Source: Porphyrobacter sp.
Lineage (GTDB): Bacteria > Pseudomonadota > Alphaproteobacteria > Sphingomonadales > Sphingomonadaceae
Direction of reading: 5' to 3'
DNA length: 64,000 nucleotides
Assembly (NCBI GenBank): GCA_027531395.1
Contig: JAPZRO010000001.1
Coordinates: 62,001-126,000, forward strand
Below, in pieces: positions 46,540 through 57,471 of the stretch. Position numbers and translations under genes: made by a program. The notes beneath the pieces are model-generated. The model was not told the origin of the DNA and searched no databases. It saw only the letters and a list, made by a program, of their open reading frames with translations. How positions within the stretch are numbered: the first letter of the stretch is position 1; each line of letters opens with the position of its first letter.

Positions 46540-47561
46540 TGCTGCTCTCCGGTCAAAGTGCTGAGGGGTCGGAATTGCGTTCGCTCGGTCCATTCGCGCG
46601 CGATCGCGGCCATGGCCTCGGGGTAAGTGATACGCGGCGCCCAGCCGAGGTCGCGGCGGATCGCGGCGGCGTCGATACGGTTGGAAAAGCCAACCAGATT
46701 GAGCCCCTCCATCGACGGCAGTGCCGGATCGTGTGGCTCGACGAGGTTCGCAGGGTCTTCATTCGCCGCGATCGCCGCCAGCGCCGCATCGAGCGGGATC
46801 GCGGGCGGTGGGGGCTTTCCCGCTACCGCTGCCATATCGTCCGTAAAGCGTCGCCAGGTGACGCCGTTTTCGTCGCACACGTTATAGGTGCGCCCCACTG
46901 CCTCGGGACGGGTGCCCGCGAGGAACAGCGCATCGGCAAGGTTCTCTACATGGACCAGACCCGCTTCGTTGCGCTCTGCGTCACCGAACACCGCACCTCC
47001 GCTGGCCGCGATGGCTTCGAGCAGCCGGTCCCCCCAGGCACTCGTTCCGCCAAGGCCATAGACATTGGCGGGACGGATCAGGGTGAGCGGCATTCCCGAG
47101 CGTTCCGAGACCGCAAGCGCGACGACCTCCTGGCCCTGTTTCGCTCGCCCGTAGGCACCCGCCCATGGCCCGTGCCCGTCGCTCTCGCGGCAGACCTGCG
47201 TCTGGATCAGCGTGCCATAGACCGCGATCGAGGAGGCGACGACGGCGCGCCCGCCCTTAGCCGCCATCGCCTCACAGACGTGGCGGGTGCCTTGCGCGAT
47301 CACATCCCATTGCCATTGGTAGCGTCCTGCCACACCGACCGGTGCGGCGAGGTGGATCACCAAGCTGCAACCACGCGCCGCGTCTTCCACCGCCGCTTTA
47401 TCCGCCAGGTCACCATAGGTCATACGCACCCGCTCGCCCCAGTCGGGCAGTGGTGTCTCGCCGGGTAGCGAAAAGCTGGTGACGCCCCACCCGGCGGCGA
47501 GGAACCGCGCGACAACCCGCCGCCCGATGAACCCCGGCCCTCCGGTGACGAGCACGCGCAT
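46536..47561 (-). CDS. Extended SDR (NAD-dependent epimerase/3beta-HSD-like)
   Basis: A 341-residue protein of the extended short-chain dehydrogenase group. The Rossmann motif MRVLVTGGPGFIGRRVVARF is at the N-terminus, the active site has SSIAVYG and YGRAKQ (YxxxK), and GLVHVENLADALFLAG and TYNVCDENGVTW mark the substrate half. Substrates in this group range from nucleotide sugars to sterols and flavonols; in this cluster a hydroxy-acid or hydroxyketone intermediate is more likely. It follows the thiolase gene after 10 bp and overlaps the next SDR. Confidence 0.85.
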   Translation of the reverse strand: MRVLVTGGPGFIGRRVVARFLAAGWGVTSFSLPGETPLPDWGERVRMTYGDLADKAAVEDAARGCSLVIHLAAPVGVAGRYQWQWDVIAQGTRHVCEAMAAKGGRAVVASSIAVYGTLIQTQVCRESDGHGPWAGAYGRAKQGQEVVALAVSERSGMPLTLIRPANVYGLGGTSAWGDRLLEAIAASGGAVFGDAERNEAGLVHVENLADALFLAGTRPEAVGRTYNVCDENGVTWRRFTDDMAAVAGKPPPPAIPLDAALAAIAANEDPANLVEPHDPALPSMEGLNLVGFSNRIDAAAIRRDLGWAPRITYPEAMAAIAREWTERTQFRPLSTLTGEQQ

Positions 47562-47571
47562 TGCAGCAGCC

Positions 47572-48777
47572 TCAGGCGATCTCGAGCAGACCGGCTGCGC
47601 CCATCCCCGCGCCCACGCACATCGTCACCACGGCATAGCGCGCCCCGCGCCGCTTGCCCTCGATCAGTGCGTGTCCGACGCAGCGCGCGCCCGTCATGCC
47701 ATAGGGGTGTCCGACGCTGATCGACCCGCCGCTGACGTTGTAGAGCGCGGGATCGATCCCGAGCTTGTCGCGGCAATAGAGCGCCTGGCTGGCGAAAGCC
47801 TCGTTGAGTTCCCACAGCCCGATATCGCTGACCTTGAGTCCGTGGCGTTCGAGCAGGCGCGGCACGGCATAGATCGGGCCGACCCCCATCTCGTCCGGCT
47901 CGCAGCCCGCGGTGGCAAAGCCGCGGAAGAAGCCGAGCGGTTCGATCCCCCGGCGCGCGGCCTCGTCGCCCGACATCATGATTACCGTGCTGGCGCCGTC
48001 CGATTGCTGGCTGGCATTGCCGGCGGTGACGGTCTTGCCCTCGGCCATGGTCATGCCGTTCTTGAGAACTGGCTTCAGCCCGGCGAGCGATTCGAGCGTG
48101 GTTTCGGGCCGGTTGCACTCGTCGCGGGTGACAGTGACTTCGACCTCGGTGGTCTCGCCCGTCGCCTTGTCGAGCGATTTCCATGTGGTCGTAAGCGGCA
48201 CGATCTCGTCATCGAACTTGCCGGATGCCTGCGCGGCGGCGGTGCGCTGCTGGCTCTCGAGCGCGTATTGATCCTGAGCCTCGCGGGTGACGCCGTAGCG
48301 TTCGGCGACGATCTCCGCGGTCTCGATCATGCTCATCCATAGCGCCGGATGGCTGGCGAACAGGCCCGGTTCGACCGCGCCGTGCATGTTCATGTGGCCC
48401 GAGAGCTGCACCATCGAGATCGATTCCACGCCGCCCGCCGCAATCACCGGCACACCTTCGGCCAGAATGCGATTGGCGGCAAAGGCGATCGCCTGAAGTC
48501 CGGAGGAGCAATAGCGGTTGACGGTGACGCCGCTGGTCGAGACCGGGCAGCCCGCCTTGATCGCGGCGTTCCTCGGGATGTTGAAGCCGGTCGCCCCCTC
48601 GGGCATCCCGACACCGAGGATCACATCCTCGACCTCGGCCGGATCGACCCCTGCGCGCGTCATGGCATGGCTCAGCGCATGGCCTGCCAGCACGATCGGA
48701 TGGGTGGCATTGAAGCTCCCCCGCACCGACTTGGCGAGCGCGGTGCGGGCGGTGGAAACGATAGCGATATCGGTCAT
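47572..48777 (-). CDS. Thiolase (acetyl-CoA acyltransferase)
   Basis: A 401-residue thiolase. The acylated nucleophile is Cys90 in NRYCSSGLQAI; the second active site has GHPYGMTGAR with its His, and the general-base Cys is in VVTMCVGAGMG near the C-terminus. It would release acetyl-CoA (or propionyl-CoA) from a 3-ketoacyl-CoA. As first gene of the leftward operon it starts 24 bp from a TetR operator that also faces the regulator gene. Confidence 0.95.
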   Translation of the reverse strand: MTDIAIVSTARTALAKSVRGSFNATHPIVLAGHALSHAMTRAGVDPAEVEDVILGVGMPEGATGFNIPRNAAIKAGCPVSTSGVTVNRYCSSGLQAIAFAANRILAEGVPVIAAGGVESISMVQLSGHMNMHGAVEPGLFASHPALWMSMIETAEIVAERYGVTREAQDQYALESQQRTAAAQASGKFDDEIVPLTTTWKSLDKATGETTEVEVTVTRDECNRPETTLESLAGLKPVLKNGMTMAEGKTVTAGNASQQSDGASTVIMMSGDEAARRGIEPLGFFRGFATAGCEPDEMGVGPIYAVPRLLERHGLKVSDIGLWELNEAFASQALYCRDKLGIDPALYNVSGGSISVGHPYGMTGARCVGHALIEGKRRGARYAVVTMCVGAGMGAAGLLEIA

Positions 48778-48800
48778 GCGGCTCTCCCTTTGGCGATTCT

Positions 48801-48818
48801 GCTATACAAATGTTCAGC
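48801..48818. promoter_or_regulatory. TetR operator site 1
   Basis: GCTATACAAATGTTCAGC; the right half ATGTTCAG matches the cluster consensus ACTGAACATATGTTCAGT and the left half is degenerate. It lies between the thiolase operon (leftward) and the TetR gene (rightward), so it could provide both repression of catabolism and autoregulation. Confidence 0.7.
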
Positions 48819-48882
48819 ATAAAGCAAGCTGTGGCCCGATTCTGTTCAGCGTGCTAGGGGTTCGCGAAATGGAGGGACGGCG

Positions 48883-49536
48883 ATGGCAAAGAGTGCGGCG
48901 CAAAAGGCGAAACCCGCCGAACAGGCGAACGGCAAGCTACGGCTGATCAAGGTCGCCATGCGGATGTTCGCCGACAAGGGCTATGACGGGATCACTGTGC
49001 GCGACATTTCGGCGGCGGCGGATGTCTCGGTCGGCCTCATCAACCACCATTTCGGCTCCAAGGAGGGCTTGCGCGAGGCGGTTGACCGCTACTTCATCGA
49101 GCAGTTCGAAGAGGTACTGTTCGAACAGCGTCCCGTGCCCACCTCTGCCGACGAAGGCATTGCCCAATCGGTTGAATTCACCGAAAACTGGATCAATCGC
49201 CACATCGACGACTGGGATCTCACCAAGGCCTATATGCGCCGCGCGCTGCTCGAGGGATCGGACTGGGGAGCGGGGTTGTTCGACCGCTTCTACAACGTGG
49301 CGCGCACGGCCGTGGATCGCTCCGATGCCGACGGCAATATCCGCCCCGATGTCGATCGCCTGTGGCTGCCTCTACTGGTGATATATATGGAACTCGGCAC
49401 GCTGCTCCTCGAGCCCTATGTCGAGCGCGTGCTCGGCAAGTCGGGCTTCGACCGCGAGTTGTGGCGGCGCCGGCACAAGGCCTATATCGACCTGATCTAC
49501 CGGGGCGTGCGGCCCGAAGACCCGCGGGCGCCATAA
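48883..49536 (+). CDS. TetR-family transcriptional regulator of the catabolic cluster
   Basis: A 217-residue regulator. The DNA-binding helix-turn-helix is at residues 38-57 (TVRDISAAADVSVGLINHHF) with the usual GSKEGLREAV after it. The C-terminal ligand domain is helical, without a recognised motif; the ligand is likely an acyl-CoA or acid from the pathway. It is flanked by two of five near-identical palindromes, which makes it the natural candidate to bind all five. The N-terminus is Lys/Ala-rich. Confidence 0.93.
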   Translation: MAKSAAQKAKPAEQANGKLRLIKVAMRMFADKGYDGITVRDISAAADVSVGLINHHFGSKEGLREAVDRYFIEQFEEVLFEQRPVPTSADEGIAQSVEFTENWINRHIDDWDLTKAYMRRALLEGSDWGAGLFDRFYNVARTAVDRSDADGNIRPDVDRLWLPLLVIYMELGTLLLEPYVERVLGKSGFDRELWRRRHKAYIDLIYRGVRPEDPRAP

Positions 49537-49553
49537 CTAAACATTTGCTCAGT
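49536..49553. promoter_or_regulatory. TetR operator site 2
   Basis: ACTAAACATTTGCTCAGT, a near-palindrome matching the cluster consensus at 15 of 18 positions. It starts at the last base of the regulator's stop codon and lies 55 bp before the acyl-CoA ligase gene. Confidence 0.8.
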
Positions 49554-49607
49554 CGCACCAACTTCGCTTATGGTTAGCCCCGAGGGGTTCCAAGCGAAGG
49601 ACGGGCC

Positions 49608-51218
49608 ATGCAGCCGATCGAGCACATCTGGGCAGCCAATCAGCCGAAATACACGCGCCAGCTGGCGTGCACGCGAATCCACGACCTGCTGGCGAGCCAC
49701 GCTTCGGCGATCCCCGGGCAGACGGCGGCGGTCGATGGCGACACGCGCCTGACCTATGCCGAACTCGCGGGGAAGGTCGATGCCATCGCGCGCGGGCTGA
49801 TCGCAGCCGGGATCCGCCCCGGCGACCGCGTGGCGACAATGGTGCCGCCGAGCCTCGAATTCTGGCTGACCTACCTCGCGTCGGTTTCGGTCGGGGCGGT
49901 GTGGATGGGCCTGAACCCGCGCTACCAGCTGCCCGAATATGCCTACCTGCTGGCCGACGCGACGCCGCGCCTGGTGTTCACGGTGGGCGAATATGAAGGC
50001 CGTCCCTATGGCGCGGAATTGCAGGAGGTGGGGGCAGGCGTCGAACGCTTCGTCAGCTTCGGCGCGCCGAGCGGGCGGGCGGAGAGCTTCGAAGCCTTCG
50101 TGACCGGCGGCCAAGGCGTGTCCGATGCCGATCTTGCCGCGCGCCGCGCCGCAGTCGACCCCGAGGATATCGCGGTGATCGTCTATACCTCGGGCACCAC
50201 CGGCAAGCCCAAGGGGGCGATGCTGTCTCATCGCGCGATCATCGCCGCCGCATTGTGCAATCTTTGCTGGATGGATGACGGACTGGAGAGCACCATCAGC
50301 GTTGCCCCGATCAACCATGTGGGGGCGCTCAACAATGTCTGCATGAACGTGTTTGCCTATGGCGGGAAGATCGTGTTCCACCACCGGGTCGACCTTGCCG
50401 CGATCGCCGAAATCACCGCGCGCGAGGAATTGACCTATCTGGTCGCCAGCCCCACCAGCTTTGCCATGCTTGCTGCCCAGGGCGATGCGGGCGCGGTGCG
50501 GCTCGGGTCTTACCGGTTGATCGTGTTCGGCGGCGGGGCGACAGCCGAAGCATTGCTTAAGCCTGTCCATGCCACCGGCGTCAGGATGTACAATGTCTAC
50601 GGCCAGACTGAGACGTGCGGAATTGTCACGGCCACCGATGACGGTGCGAGCACGAAGGTCATGGCCGAAACCTTCGGTCGCGCCCTGCCGGGAGCGACGA
50701 TCCGGATCGCGGACGAGAACGGCACCCCCCTGCCTCAGGGCACATCTGGTGAAATCCAGGTTGCCGGCCCCTATTGCATGAGCGGCTATTTCAACCGCCC
50801 GGACGCCACCGCCGAGGCCTTCACGGCGGACGGCTATCTGCGCACCGGCGACATCGGCGTCGAGCAGCCCGACGGCAACATCTCCTTCGTCGGGCGGCTG
50901 AAGGAGATGTTCAAGTCGGGCGGGTACAACATCTATCCCGTCGAGATCGAACTGGCTCTGAACGAACATCCCTCGGTCAAGCTGGCGGCTGTGCTGCCGG
51001 TGACGCATCCGGTGTTTCAGGAGGTAGGCCACGCCTTCATCGAGACCGATGATGCCGCACTGGATGGCGAAGCACTGAAAGACTTCCTGAAGCCCCTGCT
51101 CGCCAACTACAAGATCCCCAAGAGCTTCAGCTTCGAACCCGAACTGCCCAAGCTTCCCAGCAGCAAGATCGACAAGCAGGCCCTGAAGCGCCGGCTTGAG
51201 GAGAAGGCCGCAGCATGA
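49608..51218 (+). CDS. AMP-forming acyl-CoA ligase
   Basis: A 536-residue adenylate-forming enzyme that activates a carboxylic acid with ATP and CoA. The P-loop VYTSGTTGKPKGAMLSHR is at residues 192-209; NVYGQTETCG, YLRTGDIG and the C-terminal hinge GRLKEMFKSGGYNIYPVEIE with a late catalytic Lys in PSSKIDKQAL are all present. The C-terminal domain is intact. Similarity to medium-chain and aromatic acid ligases does not fix the substrate. Its stop overlaps the enoyl-CoA hydratase start, and it lies behind operator site 2. Confidence 0.94.
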   Translation: MQPIEHIWAANQPKYTRQLACTRIHDLLASHASAIPGQTAAVDGDTRLTYAELAGKVDAIARGLIAAGIRPGDRVATMVPPSLEFWLTYLASVSVGAVWMGLNPRYQLPEYAYLLADATPRLVFTVGEYEGRPYGAELQEVGAGVERFVSFGAPSGRAESFEAFVTGGQGVSDADLAARRAAVDPEDIAVIVYTSGTTGKPKGAMLSHRAIIAAALCNLCWMDDGLESTISVAPINHVGALNNVCMNVFAYGGKIVFHHRVDLAAIAEITAREELTYLVASPTSFAMLAAQGDAGAVRLGSYRLIVFGGGATAEALLKPVHATGVRMYNVYGQTETCGIVTATDDGASTKVMAETFGRALPGATIRIADENGTPLPQGTSGEIQVAGPYCMSGYFNRPDATAEAFTADGYLRTGDIGVEQPDGNISFVGRLKEMFKSGGYNIYPVEIELALNEHPSVKLAAVLPVTHPVFQEVGHAFIETDDAALDGEALKDFLKPLLANYKIPKSFSFEPELPKLPSSKIDKQALKRRLEEKAAA

Positions 51219-52000
51219 GCCATGAGAATATCCGCGTCGAACGTGAAGGCGCGCTTGCCACCATCGTCCTCGATCGCGTCGACAAGCGCAATGCGCTGAC
51301 GGCGGCCATGCTGCAGGAACTGCGCACAGTCGCCGAGGGTTTCCGCGACGAACCTGACGTTCGCGCGGTGGTGATCCGCGGCGAGGGCGCGCATTTCAGC
51401 GTGGGGGCGGATATCAGCCAGATGGGCGGCACCACGCCGTCGACCGTTCACCTGCGCCGCACAGCCGAGGCCGGTGCGCTGCTGATGCGGGCGATCCGCG
51501 AGATTCACCAGCCGACCATCTGCGCCATGCAGGGTATCGCCACCGGCGGCGCGACCTGCATCGCCACCGCCTGCGATTTCCGCATCGGCACACCGGGCGC
51601 GCGGATCGGCTATGGCGAGGTGAAGCTCGGGATCAACCTGATGTGGCACGCCCTGCCGCTGGCGATCCAGACCGTGGGTCTGTCGCGCGCCAAGACCATG
51701 GTGATGACCGGCGATCTGTTCGATGCCGAAACGATGCTGGACTGGGGCTTTTTCGACCGGCTGGTGCCCGAGGCCGAGCTTGCCGCCGAAGCCATGGCGC
51801 TGGCGCAGAAATATGCCGCCCTGCCCCCCATCGCCGTACAGATGATCAAGCGCAGCGCCAATGCCTATGCCGGAGCGCTCGATCAGGCGGTGATGCACGC
51901 CGACGCCGACCAGTGGCTGCTCGCCACCCGCACCGCCGATTTCCGCGAGGGCGTCGCGTCCTTCTTCGAGAAGCGACCACCAGACTTCACTGGCGAGTGA
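51215..52000 (+). CDS. Enoyl-CoA hydratase/isomerase family protein
   Basis: A 261-residue crotonase. The oxyanion-hole strands are AVVIRGEGAHFSVGADISQM and GIATGGATCIATACDFRIGTPGARIGYGEVKLGI; a glutamate in the second (YGEVKLG) is in the place of a catalytic residue, while the first catalytic Glu position is less clear, so either a hydratase or a related reaction is possible. The ATGA overlap with the ligase gene makes translation coupled. The operator pair at 52000 begins at the end of its stop codon. Confidence 0.9.
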   Translation: MSHENIRVEREGALATIVLDRVDKRNALTAAMLQELRTVAEGFRDEPDVRAVVIRGEGAHFSVGADISQMGGTTPSTVHLRRTAEAGALLMRAIREIHQPTICAMQGIATGGATCIATACDFRIGTPGARIGYGEVKLGINLMWHALPLAIQTVGLSRAKTMVMTGDLFDAETMLDWGFFDRLVPEAELAAEAMALAQKYAALPPIAVQMIKRSANAYAGALDQAVMHADADQWLLATRTADFREGVASFFEKRPPDFTGE

Positions 52001-52017
52001 CAGAACACTTGTTCAGT
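52000..52017. promoter_or_regulatory. TetR operator site 3
   Basis: ACAGAACACTTGTTCAGT, matching the cluster consensus with three mismatches. It lies just after the enoyl-CoA hydratase stop and 97 bp before the TonB receptor start, 15 bp away from site 4. Confidence 0.8.
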
Positions 52018-52032
52018 TTCCACTTGCACAGG

Positions 52033-52050
52033 ACTGAACATATGTTTAGC
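52033..52050. promoter_or_regulatory. TetR operator site 4
   Basis: ACTGAACATATGTTTAGC, almost a perfect palindrome around CATATG and the closest to the consensus on its left arm. Together with site 3 it forms a double operator in front of the TonB receptor. Confidence 0.85.
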
Positions 52051-52113
52051 TGAGCGCCATGCGGACAATCGGTCGATCGAACCGGTGCCGTGCATCTTGA
52101 GGGAGGATCGCCG

Positions 52114-54273
<2,160 letters not shown>

Positions 54274-54383
54274 CCGGTTCGCACTCCTCATGAACCGGAC
54301 TGGGGCGGCGCCGACCTTGGAGTTGACGCTGCCCTTTTTCTTGGCCCGCGCCCTTTCCGCCTCAATTGACGATGGAGTTACCG

Positions 54384-54839
54384 ATGCAACTGCTTGACCC
54401 CGCCGCAGCCGCCGCGCTGATCGGCACCGATCTTGGCGTTTCGGACTGGACGCTGGTCGACCAGCCCCGGATCAATGCCTTCGCCGAGGTGACGGGCGAC
54501 CACCAGTTCATCCATGTCGATCCCGTCGCGGCCGCTGCCACCCCGTTCGGCGGCACCATCGCCCACGGCTTCCTTACCCTCTCCTTGCTCGCCTCGATGA
54601 TGCCCGAAGGCGCGATCGTGCTTCAGGGGATCAAGATGGGGGTCAATTACGGCTTCGAGAAAGTGCGCTTTCTCCAGCCCGTGCCCTCGGGCAGCCGCAT
54701 CCGCGCGCGCCACCGTCTGAAGGCGCTGGAGGACAAGGGCGGCGGGCGCTATCTCGTCACCACCGAAGTGACGGTCGAGATCGAGGGGCAGGACAAGCCC
54801 GCGTTGATCGCCGACTGGCTGGGGATGCAGTTCTGCTGA
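54384..54839 (+). CDS. MaoC-like (R)-specific enoyl-CoA hydratase
   Basis: A 151-residue hot-dog-fold protein. The hydratase motif FAEVTGDHQFIHVDP (about residues 33-47) contains the catalytic Asp and His, followed by PFGGTIAHGFLTLSLL. This matches MaoC-type dehydratases that hydrate enoyl-CoA. Two earlier start codons are in frame, but GGAG six bases before 54384 favours the chosen ATG. It is 110 bp after the TonB receptor and probably in the same transcript; a CCGGTTC/GAACCGG hairpin lies between. Confidence 0.9.
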   Translation: MQLLDPAAAAALIGTDLGVSDWTLVDQPRINAFAEVTGDHQFIHVDPVAAAATPFGGTIAHGFLTLSLLASMMPEGAIVLQGIKMGVNYGFEKVRFLQPVPSGSRIRARHRLKALEDKGGGRYLVTTEVTVEIEGQDKPALIADWLGMQFC

Positions 54840-54864
54840 CACCCTCCGCAAGGAGATCGCCACG

Positions 54865-55536
54865 ATGATCATCGCCGCCCTGCTCTACGAAGGCTTCACC
54901 ATGCTCGATCTGGTCGGCCCCATCGAGGTTCTCTCGATGCTGCCCGACGCCGAGGTCAAGGTGGTTGCGCGCGAGGCCGGGATAGTCTGGCCGGACAACA
55001 ACGCCCTGCCCTTCGTCGCGCCCTTCGGCCTCGCCGACGTCGCGCAAGCCGACGTGCTGCTGATCCCGGGCGGGCCCGGATGCATCGCCGCCGCACAGGA
55101 CGAGGCGCTGCTGGCATGGGTGCGGCAGATCCATGAAGGCGCCACATGGACCTGCTCGGTGTGCACCGGATCGCTGATCCTCGGCGCGGCCGGACTGCTG
55201 GCTGGCGCACCAGCGACAACGCACTGGAGCACCCTGGCGGTGCTCGAGGCTTATGGTGCGCAGCCAGTCTCCCAGCGTTGGGTGCGGCACGGTTCGATCA
55301 TCACCGCCGCCGGTGTCTCTGCGGGGATCGACATGGCGCTTGCGCTGGCGCGGGAACTGGCGGGCGAGAAGGTGGCGCGGGCAGCCCAGCTCGCGATCGA
55401 ATATGATCCTTCCCCGCCGTTCGATAGCGGCAACCACCTGACCGCATCGCCCGAGGTAAAGAGCGCCGTGCTGGACGGCACCATCATGTTCGACCGGCGC
55501 GAACGGCTTCGTCCTCCCGTCTCTGGTATGCTTTAG
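54865..55536 (+). CDS. DJ-1/PfpI-family protein, isonitrile-hydratase-like
   Basis: A 223-residue protein of the DJ-1/PfpI superfamily. The nucleophile elbow is TCSVCTGSLILGAAGLLAG with Cys100; THWSTL follows as in isonitrile hydratases, and Asp15 in MLDLVGPIEVL sits where that enzyme has an essential Asp. Conversion of isonitriles to N-substituted formamides is known for close relatives; here it could instead be a regulator-like or glyoxalase-like member. An AAGGAGATCGCC site precedes the ATG. It is part of the rightward unit starting at the TonB receptor. Confidence 0.85.
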   Translation: MIIAALLYEGFTMLDLVGPIEVLSMLPDAEVKVVAREAGIVWPDNNALPFVAPFGLADVAQADVLLIPGGPGCIAAAQDEALLAWVRQIHEGATWTCSVCTGSLILGAAGLLAGAPATTHWSTLAVLEAYGAQPVSQRWVRHGSIITAAGVSAGIDMALALARELAGEKVARAAQLAIEYDPSPPFDSGNHLTASPEVKSAVLDGTIMFDRRERLRPPVSGML

Positions 55537-55572
55537 CCGAGCGCGCGGCACAGCAAGGCAAGGATCGCCAAG

Positions 55573-57423
55573 ATGACTCAGCCACTATCCCATGCCCCCG
55601 GAATTCTCATCGAGGCTGAGGACTTCGACGATTTCGGCGGCTGGGTACTGGATTCGCAGTTCGAAACCGTCATGGGCTCGCCCTATCTGATGGCGCATGG
55701 GCTGGGACGGCCCGTTGCCGATGCAACAACCTCGATTTCGGCGCCAGAGGCCGGCTCCTATCATCTGTGGGTCCGAAGCAAGGATTGGGTGCCGCACCAT
55801 CATCCCGGGCGTTTTTTGCTGTCCATCAACAACCGCTCTGTCGCCAAGGAGTTTGGCGCCAGCGGGCAGGATTGGGCGTGGGAGTACGGCGGCAGCTTCG
55901 ACTTGCCGTCTGGCAGTCTCGGGCTTTCGCTGATCGACCTGACGGGGTTCAACGGACGATGTGATGCGATCTATTTCGGACGCGACCGCACTCCTCCCCC
56001 TGATGGCAACACCCCCGCCGCGCGCGCCTGGCGCAAGCGTTTGCGAGGACTGCCGCACGAGCCCGTTGATGCTGGCACCTTCGATGTGGTGGTCACGGGC
56101 GGGGGCATTTCGGGGTGTGCTGCGGCGCTTGCCTGCGCGCGGCTCGGACTGACGGTCGCGCTGATACACGACCGGCCGGTTCTGGGCGGTAATGCGAGCA
56201 CAGAGATCGGACTGATGCCGCGCGGGACGCAGGGCAAGCTTCTGCAGGAATTGTCCGAACGCGACGAGGATGGCGATCTCAGGGCGCTCGAATTGCTTTG
56301 CGCCGAGCCGACGGCGCAGGTTTTCCTCGAGCAGCGGATCATAAGCGCGGAGAAACAGGATAACACTGTTGCAGCGGTGGTGGCGGTTGCGGCGCGGGGA
56401 GGAGTGGAACGGCGGTTCGCCGGCAGGATGTTCATCGATGCCAGCGGGGTCGCATTGTTCGGACAACTGGCGGGTGCGGCAACGATGTTCGGCAGGGAAT
56501 CGCGCGCTGAATTCGGCGAGCCCTATGCGCCCGAAAACGCCGATCGGATGCATCACGGAAATACGCTGTTCTTCCGCACGCAAATGGCGTCTGAGCCCGT
56601 CTCTTTCCCGGATGTGCCCTGGGCTCAGGAGGTCGCCGGGGACTATGCCAACCTTAGCGGTCAGCTTGTCGAACCGGGCCTCGAGAACGGAGATGGCCCC
56701 AGCGCCGGATCAAATCCGCCCACACCCGAGTTCAGGTTCGGACGTGGCGCTGACCCCTTCCCCGCCACGCATTTCTGGGAATATGGTCAATGGCTTGACC
56801 CCTACACCTCCGGCGAGGAAGTACGCGATTATCTCATGCGCGCGCTGTTCGGGACATTTGCGAACGTCAAGCAGCTCGATCCCGAAACCTATGCCAATCT
56901 CGAATTCGCATGGATGGCCTTCGTTGCGGCACAGGGCGAGTTCGCCCGTTACCGGGGTGACTACGTCCTGATCGAGCAAAACGTCCGCAACCAGAGCACC
57001 TTCACCGACGGGATTATTGCCAATGATGGCTCGTTCTGCATTCACTGTGCCTGGGAGCCGGGAGAAGGCAAATATGATTTCCGGCTGAAGGACTGGATCT
57101 TCGATCAGCGCGACAAGCAGCCCTATGCGATCCCGTTCCGGTGTCTCTATTCGGCCAATATTGAGAACCTGATGTTTGCCGGAAAGCACATCAGCGTGAG
57201 CCATGTTGCGGGATCGGCAACCAAGCTGATGGGGAACGGCGCGCAACATGGGGTGGCTGTCGCAGCAGCTGCGGCCCTGTGCTGCAAGCTGGACAAAACG
57301 CCCCGAGCTCTGCTTGAATCCGAATTTGACGAGCTTCGACGCCTTGTCGGCGAATTGACCGCTTGTGATCACGACATGACCAGCCATCCGCCGCAGCGGC
57401 ACTATAACCCGGTTCCGGGTTAG
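55573..57423 (+). CDS. FAD-dependent oxidoreductase with an N-terminal carbohydrate-binding-like module
   Basis: A 616-residue protein. Residues about 10-140 look like a galactose-binding-like jelly roll (GILIEAEDFDDFGGWVLDSQ, GSYHLWVRSKDW, RCDAIYFGRD). From about 170 an FAD_oxidored domain of the xanthan-lyase-associated kind begins with VVVTGGGISGCAAALACARLGL and VLGGNASTEIG, and ends with the FAD block LMFAGKHISVSHVAGSATKLMGNGAQHGVAVAAAAALC. No signal peptide. Codon use is more mixed and lower in GC than its neighbours. The substrate is unknown. It is convergent with the epoxide-hydrolase-like gene. Confidence 0.82.
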   Translation: MTQPLSHAPGILIEAEDFDDFGGWVLDSQFETVMGSPYLMAHGLGRPVADATTSISAPEAGSYHLWVRSKDWVPHHHPGRFLLSINNRSVAKEFGASGQDWAWEYGGSFDLPSGSLGLSLIDLTGFNGRCDAIYFGRDRTPPPDGNTPAARAWRKRLRGLPHEPVDAGTFDVVVTGGGISGCAAALACARLGLTVALIHDRPVLGGNASTEIGLMPRGTQGKLLQELSERDEDGDLRALELLCAEPTAQVFLEQRIISAEKQDNTVAAVVAVAARGGVERRFAGRMFIDASGVALFGQLAGAATMFGRESRAEFGEPYAPENADRMHHGNTLFFRTQMASEPVSFPDVPWAQEVAGDYANLSGQLVEPGLENGDGPSAGSNPPTPEFRFGRGADPFPATHFWEYGQWLDPYTSGEEVRDYLMRALFGTFANVKQLDPETYANLEFAWMAFVAAQGEFARYRGDYVLIEQNVRNQSTFTDGIIANDGSFCIHCAWEPGEGKYDFRLKDWIFDQRDKQPYAIPFRCLYSANIENLMFAGKHISVSHVAGSATKLMGNGAQHGVAVAAAAALCCKLDKTPRALLESEFDELRRLVGELTACDHDMTSHPPQRHYNPVPG

Positions 57424-57471
57424 TGACGGCTGCCGGTTGCCGGCACAGATATCAGCCAGATGTTATGCGGG

